In this document: positions 52,883-61,800 of the stretch, piece by piece
Numbering within the stretch: position 1 is the first letter of the stretch
Layout: every line of letters begins with the position of its first letter
Assembly (NCBI GenBank): GCA_017590115.1
Contig: JAGGNK010013114.1
Span: 3,475,359 to 3,539,358 of the forward strand
Direction of reading: 5' to 3'
Length of the DNA: 64,000 nucleotides
From: Montifringilla adamsi
Taxonomy: Eukaryota > Chordata > Aves > Passeriformes > Passeridae
Translations under genes and position numbers: made by a program
Notes under the pieces: generated by a model
The model's input: the letters and a program-made list of their open reading frames with translations, nothing else
What the model was told of the DNA's origin: nothing
Databases searched by the model: none

Positions 52883-55800
52883 CTATTCAAAAAAAACCCA
52901 AAACCAAACCAAAAACTACAATGAGTCAAAAAGCAAAACAGAAGACAGGAAAAAATCCAAACCTATTAAGGCACTTCCAATGATATACTATATAACTTAA
53001 AACCAACTGCATATGATTCAGATAGCCTTACTGATTGTTACAAAAAAAAATTAATACACTTCCTAACCATAGGGAATTCACATATTAGACAGGAAAAAAA
53101 TCAAATGAATTGGAAAAAACACACTATTCAAAGTAGCATAATATGCAGATATTCTCTGCAGAGGAAGACTTCTTTGCCATTTTGTGACTCCTGATCAGAA
53201 GTACACAGCCTTATCCAAAAGGTTTTGTAACTTATTTGCTGTGTTCCTAGAAAGTTTGTACTTGGCTAGTACAAGTGCAGCTTTTGCTTTCATAAATGAT
53301 GATTAAAATAATGGTTTCTGTAGTTGTTAAGCCTAAAATATTTACACTAAAACTCTTAGGCTTGCACCAACACTGGAAACCTTCTGAGCAAAGCTGACGT
53401 GCAAGTACCACTTTGACTACAAGTCGCCAGCAGACCGAAAGCCACTATATTACATTGTTTGAGTTTAAAACAAACAGAACTAAAAACCCCCACTTTCAGT
53501 GAGCTAAATACTGCTGAACTTAGTAATATGCATATTTATTCCCGAGGCTGCATAAGAACAGTAGGATTTATGTACTCAAGTTATTTGCTTTCTGTTTTCC
53601 AAATACATTTTACCATAAGCAAAATAATCATGTCTAACTGTCCTTTGAAATCCAGGCTATTGAAATTTTCAGCTGGATAAATAATGCCTCTGGTTACAAT
53701 AAATAAAATAGTTCTCCAAATGAATTATAATAAAAGCATACAGATATACAAATATAATTGACCAACAGACAAAAGTCTTAATTGTACCAAGCAGTTCTCG
53801 CCCTGGCAATGTTGAACGATGACGTTTTGATGAACTTGGAGTTGTTATCTGAAAAACAAAGAAAGTAAAAAACTATCTAACGTTCTGAGTTTCCCCCTCC
53901 CAAAAACACCGCCCACAAATCCCTAGAAAGAACTACATGTGAAGATATATAAAAAAAAAGAAAGTAAAAAACTATCTAACGTTCTGAGTTTTTTGCATGT
54001 TAAAGATAACGTCAAAACCTTACGTGTGGCTTCCTTGCCTCTTGCTGTTCTGGGTCATGTACAGTTATGGTCTTTAAAGGCTCAGCCAAGTTCAGGCAAA
54101 ACAGAAAACATCTAGTCTGAGACTTCAGTAGCAAGTTTTAGGAGTTACTAGTTTATTCTTGGAAAGCTAGTCATGGTTTTTTCAACTTATACATTATATG
54201 TCATGGATTAATCCCTACCCCAAATATAAGAATTTATCCATGGATATATATATATTTATCTACACACACATACACCCCTGAATAATCTAGACATCTCTGG
54301 CAGCTCCAGCAGAAAAGAGAAGCTGTATCCTGACACTTCACCTCTGATCTTCCTCGCCCCCCAAATCAAAACAAAGCTAATTCTTTCTTTTGTCCTCTAC
54401 GAAGGTCAGATTTAGACTTTTAGGAAAATTGACAGCTCAAAGATCAACCTGCACATCAGGGTTCCAAGAACTAAGTATAAAGGTAAAAAAAAAAAAAAAA
54501 AAAAAGTGAATATACATTGATAAAACATTTGCTCTGTTTCTCACATATCACAGCTGTCAAAGTGCCAAGATCCACACAGACATTCAGCAGAAGAAGAATG
54601 GGAGACCCACAGAGAAGTTGTGTTGGAATTCACTTAACTGCTACCCAGTTAAAGAGCTTTTATTTTATTCTAACTAGCTAGTCACTTAGAATAGGAGGAA
54701 TATTAGGAGAAATATCTTACCGTTATCCATTTGGGAATATTTCTCTCATCACCTTGTAGTATCACATCCACTGGAACTCTTTTTTTCTTTAGGATTTGTC
54801 CATCATCTACATTCAGATACTTAGAGGAAAATAAAATTATTAAAACACATAGAAATTATTGGCACAGGCAACTCCAAATGGATTATTCGGATTTACTGCA
54901 AACTAGTCTTCTTCAAATCAGGATACACAACCCGCATAAACTGATTTCTCAGTTTATGAGACCTATTTCTCAGTTTATGTACACCTAAATGTATACATTT
55001 GAGGCAAAAATCCCCCTCAAAAACACCCCCCACAAATCCCAAGAAAGAACTACATGTGAAGATATATAAAAAGGGATAATTAACAAGAATACTCAGGGAA
55101 GAGCACACACTGCCTTAAAGATCCTCTGATAAAAACCAACAAAAAAACAAACCACACAAATAAAGGAGAAAAAAAGAAAAATGCTTACAAAGCTCGAACA
55201 ATTACAGCTGCAAATCTCTACGTGTATTCTTACATCCCGTGAGAGCTCATATACAAACTAAGGTCTACTCTGCAACAACCCTCAGTGTAAAGCCTAAGAG
55301 AATTTTGCACAAAAAGGCAATTAATTAGTCAAACTGTCACTTTCTGAAGCAGATTGCGTTAGCTGTTGCCAGAGAGAAGACACCAGCACAGTGCCCGACA
55401 AGTAAGAAAAGTAAATCCCATTTTTGGCTATGCTACTTCAGCAAGCAGAGCACAAGATTAAAATGGCTGCACACACAAAGTTTGTGCAATATTATTCCTT
55501 AACACTGCAAATGCTCTGGCTAGTCCTGACCATAGTCGAGTTTGGGAAGCAACAGCAGAAGATTCCAGCTTCTCTTACAGCAGCCATTATTTCACATTTA
55601 CCATTTGCTTTAAATCATGTTACGTATAGGAGCTCGCTGTTATTTTTCTCTGCCCCGATACGGGAAAAATGGTTCCAGGTGGCCGTGATTTCGAAGGACG
55701 AGTCTGGACTCTCAGGTTTTCGGTCTTCAATCTTATTTTTTAATTCTTATCTACAATATTTTCTCTCTGCCCAGCAGTGGTCTGTTCAGCAGGACAGTCA

Positions 55801-58800
55801 AGTGCACTCTCCCCCGCTCACAGGACGGTTGTGTCTTTTATAGTGAAAATTACGTCTATCATATTTACCTTTAATTCCAAATACTTTTCACCCTTATAGG
55901 CAAGTGTACCTTCACCATGAACCAATCTAAATGTGCCAACATCATCACACAAAATGGAAGACATGAAGAAGAAAGAAGAACCTAGGACCACGCCCTGAAT
56001 CTTCCACCTTGTCTTCATGACCCTCCTGTACCTAATTTCTAAAATCTATACTTCATCCTGTAAATACACTATTCACACCCTAGAACTTCTCATTTCTTCA
56101 TACACAGATGTTTCATCTCTAGATGGATCAAAGTGAAGCCACCAGACACTTCTGGCAACATTCTAAGGTCTCCAAGCCCCCCAAGGGTTCTCTCGGTGAC
56201 TCTGGACATCCAGAGTGATGTGTTGAGTTCCCACATCTCCCCCTTCTGTTTGCACTAAAAGTACCTTCTTTGCAACTTGACTCATGACTTGCCTTATACA
56301 CAAAAACATGCATGGCACTAGAATTAAGAGGACAATGAGAACTATCAAAATCTTCAAAAGCTCTCTCCATAAAGGAGAAAGGTTAAAAAACTTCACCATG
56401 TCATCAATCTAAGATTCTGTGATTTTGCTGAGTTTTTTTATGTTATCCTCTATTTTTTGTATATTTTCATGAATTGACTTTGAGTGATCAGGGAGATTCA
56501 TACAGCACATTCTTTCAAATTCTTGACATCTATGACTATGAGCTAGCAACAGATAATCAACTGCCGCTCTGTTCTGTAGAGTTGTCTGTCTTATACTATC
56601 CATGTCTTGCAACATGTCACTCAGTGCAAGAGAGATTGATTGAGCGTGTTTGCTCAGCCAACAACTCATGCGGTCTAGTTGAGTTAAGGTCACCTCTGAC
56701 GCCGTCTGAGGTGAGAACATTGCTGTCGCAATTTTCCTTGCTTTGTCCCAAGTGTACACTTCATCATCGCAATTTGCATCATAGTGTTTTAAAGATCTTT
56801 TTTCTCTATGTTTTTGTTCTTTCTGCCACTTCGAATCTGGTGATAATGAAATTTTTCTAATGCTGCATGGACTTCCCTTGGCATTTGAAGGAATGCCGTG
56901 CCAAATTCTATCTCCGCAAATCAAAAAGAATTCTTTCAGCAAATGCACTGAAACTTGGAGTGACCCTCTGGTTGCCGTCGTAGTGTTTCTGCACTAAGCC
57001 GATGCATTTCTATAAAACTCTTGATTTGGAGTGACGTCGATGGTATTGTTTGTTTTTCTCACATTTAAAATTTTAAACTCCATGCAGAAGTCCATTGTCA
57101 TGGATCTGAAAATCTTCAATTCTTGAGGTTCAGTAGAAATCACAGGAAGAAGATGTGTCCAAGCACACCACTCATTTACAGGATCTTTAACGATCGCGAA
57201 ATCTCAATTGTAGCGTGCTTTGGAATCAGCCATTCGCTCACTGGCAACTCAATCATGCATGCCGAGAATGGTTTTCTTGGTTTGGAATGTGTCAGGTAGA
57301 TGTTATCTAAATTTGCTGCTTGGGCTCAAACCTCTCAAACGTTTCTCTGTGGCTGATCAATGGGTAAATTTGCCTTGCTGTTCACAGCGATTGACAATGA
57401 AATTGAACACATGAGCATTGTGAAGCGTATAACTTCACGTTTGTGAACAAAAATTACTATCTTTTCATTCAAAATCCTAAAAAAAAAATCTCTCAAGTTT
57501 TTATTTTTATTTAGTTTCTTCTGAGTTGTTTTTCGCAGTCTGAATCTCCTCCTCTGTTTGAGTGCTTGTCTCTCTGCTTCTGGGATTAGTGTTCTTTGGT
57601 CTTTGCGTTTGGAATGGTTTCACGTGCTGTGCCGACACTTACTTTGGACTTTGCTCTGTGGAAACACAAGCGAAACCCTTGCTCCAAGTGATTAGTTTGA
57701 AGGGACCTTCTATTTGTCCTGACTCTGGGTTTCTGATCAAAACCAAAGGATTCTCTCTTAGTTTTGCCTGTGAACTGTTTGAGAAATGTCTCAGGATTGG
57801 TGGATTGGGTTCTGAAGATGAACTATTTAGAAAATTCAACACATACAATACTTTATTTAATTTCATGTGTGGCGTCGCTTCTGGTTCTCCTCTTTTTTGC
57901 CTGTCTAGCAAAGATTTTAAAGTATGATGTGTTCTCTCAATGGTTGTCTGACTTGTGGGTGAATAAGGAATATTAAATGTGTGTTTGACACCCCATCTTT
58001 TTAGGAATTTGTTAAGCACTCTGCCTGTATGTGTTGGATCATTATCTGTTTTTATTTCTTGAGGCACGCCTAATGATGCGAATGCTTGCAGAAAATGTTG
58101 ACAAGCATGATTTGCTGTTTCCTCTGCATGTGCTGAACAAAGACTGCTCCTGAAAATGTATCTACTGAAACATGAACATTTTTGAGCTTCCCAAATGATG
58201 GATACTTTGTGACATCTGCTTGCCAAAGCTGAAGACTTTGCAGTCCTCGCGGATTGACTGCTCCTGTGGAAGCTGGTGGCTGTACAAGTTGACAATTTGG
58301 ATAAGCACTAATGATTTCTCTCGCCTGAGTTTTTGTGAGACGAAAGGATTTCATCAGCGCTTGTGTATTCTGATGAAAAAATCTATGACTTAACTTTGCT
58401 TGTTTAAAAATGTCTGGAAGTGTTTGTGAAATGGGTATTGTCAATCTGTCCGCTTGAGCATTCCCTTCTGCTAAAAACTCTGGAAGCGTTGTGTGAGCTC
58501 TGATGTGTGTGATAAAATACTCATGCTCCTTACTTTCTAACAATGTTTTCATGCCTGCTAGATATGAATATAAATCTTCATTGCTGGTCTCTTTCAAAAG
58601 TGAACCCTCCAATCGTCGGACCACACCCGCAATATATGCGGAATCTGTGATTAAGTTCAGAGGTTCCTTGAACAAGTCGAATGCTCGAAGAACTGCCGCC
58701 AATTCCACAATCTGTGGAGAGCTTTGAATCATCTTTATATTTGATTTCCATTCTCCTGTCCTTGAGTTCCTCTATGTGATTACTGACTTGTGTGTCTTTT

Positions 58801-61800
58801 TTGAGCCATCAGTGAACACTGCGATCTCGTCTAGAGGTTCTTCACTTATTCTTGGCTTTGCTCTGTAATATATTTGTGACTGCAACAGTCTGTGTTGCGG
58901 AAAATGAACTGTGCAAGCCCCTGGAAAAGCAAACAATGCAATTAACAAGTCTTTTGATTTTTTCATCGCTCAATCAAGGTAATTTTTTTTCAAAGTAGAC
59001 GAATGATTGAAAATTTCTGTCTTGTTATGGTCAGCAATCTTGTTCTTCCTTTGATGATGATCTGTGTTGTCATTTCTAGATCTGTAAGAATTGTTTTTGA
59101 AGGCCTATATGGTAGAAAAATTTACTCTATGATTATTAGAATCTCTTTGAGATGGATTCTATTGAAAGATCAAACCATGAACCTGTGTTTTCTTTCTCAA
59201 CACTGCTAACCCAAAAGGCAACGATTCAATGAAGTGATGTGCTTGTCGTTTTTGAATGGCATCTGTGATTTTCTCCAATTCTTTTTTTGTCTCTCGTGTG
59301 AGTGTCCTGGGAGATAGAATGTCTGTGTCTCTTCTTAAGAGATTGAGCTATGCTGCAATGTCGCTGTTCGTGATTCCTAAAATTGATTTCATCCAGTTGA
59401 TCTCTTCTAGAAGTTGTGGTAGATCATGCAGATTGTTGACTTTTGTGTTGATCTCTATCTTTTGAGGTCTTATCGTTCTCTCTGAGATCTTCCACCTTAG
59501 GTATTTCCAAGGTGCAATTTCTTGAATTTTTGAAACACTTTTTCCAAACCTGATTTTTGTACCTTAGCAATCACACAGTCACGAGTCTTTTGCAGCTCCT
59601 GTTGCGTTGATGCTGTCATAAGCAAATCATCCATATAATGAATGATTTTCACTTTCGGGAATTTCTTCTGCGTTGGTGACAAAGCTCGTGTCACGTACCA
59701 TTGACATATTGTTGGCGAGTTTTTGAGGCCCTGTGGAAGTACAACCTAATGGTATTGCTGCAGCGGTGTTTCCTTGTTGATACTTGGAACAGAAAAGGCA
59801 AATCTTGGCGTATCATTTGGATGAAGCGGAATACTGAAAAAGCAATCCTTGAGATTGATGATCACGAGTGGCTAGTCTCTGGGAATCATGGAAACTGATG
59901 GAAGTCCTAACTGAAGAGGTTTCATGTCCTCAATGACTTCATTGATCTTTCTGAGATCATGTAACAACCTTGCATTTATGCTAGACTCTCAGGTGAATGA
60001 CCATACTTTTTATAAGTGTTTTTGCCTTACGATCCATCTGGTTCCTCTTTTTCCTTACCTATAAAAGCCTTTCTCAGGGCTGCCTGTTGATGCAGTACAT
60101 TGTAGGGCTTTCTCTGGCCCACTGGTATTAGCAAGACAATAAGATCACTTGTCATTGGCCTCTGTGACACTATTTATTGAACCCCTCACCTGCTGAAAAT
60201 GTGCGTTAAGATGCAGATGATATCAAGTCATCTGCTGACTGCATCAACTCATCAGGCATGTGTAAACTACTCAAATGGTTAATCGTTTCTATCAAATCAT
60301 TACATTCCGTTAGATACCCAAAATTTTTACCTTCAGGTGTTTGTCTTTAGATTTTCTTCTTACTGAGGCTATGTCACCACTTTCTTCACCTGCAAGTTGA
60401 AGGTAAATATTAAATAAAATACAGCTGAACTCAAAACAGAAATGTTTTCAAACACACACTGTGCAAGTTATTGACTACACTGCTTTCATTCTAGCAAATA
60501 CTTTTCTACACTACAACTTTTAACTGTATTACATTTCCATTTCAATTCCAATTGAAAAGCACGGTTTGTGGCTTCATAAATGACTTCAGTGGAGCAAAGA
60601 AGGGTAAAGAAAACTTGTTTGCAATCAGTCCTTTATGATTTATATTAAACATTTCAGAGAGGAGAATAGTTTTAAAGCCCTTTCTTTTCTGGCTCTCTAA
60701 GACTCAATAATCATTAATGCATAATCCCTGCCACATTCCTAAATATCCCAAGAAAGACTGCAAGGACTTTCGCTCACGCTTCCTCTTAGTAGCTTCCTGT
60801 TGTCAAGACCACCCTAGGACTCACAAAGGGAGAAATAAGGCAGACTTGAGAATACGAAAAAACAAGTCAGAATTTTTTAACTCTGTTTTAGGCAGTCTCT
60901 GGGTGGGTTTTTTTGTGAATGAAATGCAACAAAATATTTTTTTTCCTCGATGTAGCCAGACCTTCCAATGCATCATTAGCTGAAATCAGTCATGCAGGAG
61001 CATAAAATATATGACTGCATTTTCAGCCCTGCTTTCTGCATTTCCCTGCACTCACCAGAGGGAAGGAAAAAGGACACGAGAATAACCCTGGAAATTGTGA
61101 GCGACAAAAAAATCTTGGTTATGACACCCACCACAGCACTGCCTCCTCGTACCACTCTTAAATTGCTATTACTCTTAGACGGTATGTTAGAAGAAGGAGG
61201 TCATGTTGTGGGCACAAAACTGTCGGATTGCTTACTAGCGGTTCATCAAGATGAACAGACTGGACCGCTACAAAAATGGGTGTTTCTTGGGATGAAGGGA
61301 ACAACTCCTGTGCAACAGATTGGTTGACTCCAGCACACCAATCATAAATTATCAAAAAACAGCTTGTATCAAGGCATGAGTTGATTTGTATATAGGTGGA
61401 AAATTCTTCTAAGGGTGAATCCTCAAAAAATTAATTTTAGCATATCTCCAATGTGCTGGCAATCATACTTTCAAATCACGGGAACTTCAGTAATTAGCAG
61501 TGGACCACAGCACAGAATGGAAAAATAAAAGTATTTTCTCCAGGGAATCTGAAAGTGGCTTTAAAGGCCAAAAGGGAAATTCAGTAACACCTCTGCACCT
61601 CAAAGGCAGAAAAGAGAGGAAAAAAGAAAGCTTCTACCTTTCTCTCTCAAAAGTACGACATCTATTACAGAAAGCTATTTCACAGGAGGTGCATCCAAAA
61701 CACTACATAAGGGAGTCAACATTCAATAAATAGGGAATCTCCAAATTAACTCAGTCCTCTGTGATAGGATCCTGCTAGCTACAAGGAACTGTTAGATAGA

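Larger units (their letters stand above)
55618..56235 (-). repeat. 3' LTR of the endogenous retrovirus
   Basis: This 618-bp LTR begins on the minus strand with TGTGGGAA directly after a polypurine tract (56236-56247) and ends with GTAACA, so it has the usual TG...CA ends. Inside are a TATA box (55835-55843) and an ATTAAA signal (55739-55744) about 90 bases later, in the expected U3-R order. The hexamer aaatca borders its left end at 55612-55617. The sequence looks well preserved compared with the coding remnants. Confidence 0.85.
55618..60293 (-). mobile_element. Degraded, 5'-truncated class II endogenous retrovirus in HJURP intron
   Basis: Reading leftwards on the minus strand, remnants of reverse transcriptase, RNase H, integrase and envelope TM are followed by a polypurine tract and a complete LTR. 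This is the order of a retroviral 3' half. Gag, protease and the 5' LTR are not found, so the element is 5'-truncated or was cut down by deletion. The right limit is uncertain, somewhere between about 59,990 and 60,293; the stretch 59,990-60,290 is not recognisable. Multiple frameshifts and stops show it cannot make proteins. Motif style points to class II (alpha/beta-like) retroviruses of birds. It has the same orientation as HJURP and sits between its exons at 60331 and 54819. Confidence 0.85.

Noticed and set aside
55869..55926. Candidate HJURP exon coding for a short Lys/Glu-rich peptide
   Set aside because: It has good splice sites, but it lies wholly inside the retroviral LTR and its phase does not fit the exon at 60331. 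The neighbouring exons join in frame without it. Kept only as a pseudo-exon finding.
60221..60345. Minus-strand open stretch of about 46 codons next to the 60331-60389 exon
   Set aside because: The translation looks protein-like, but it is in a different frame from the exon and is short. It matches neither HJURP nor a viral domain I recognise; chance is sufficient.
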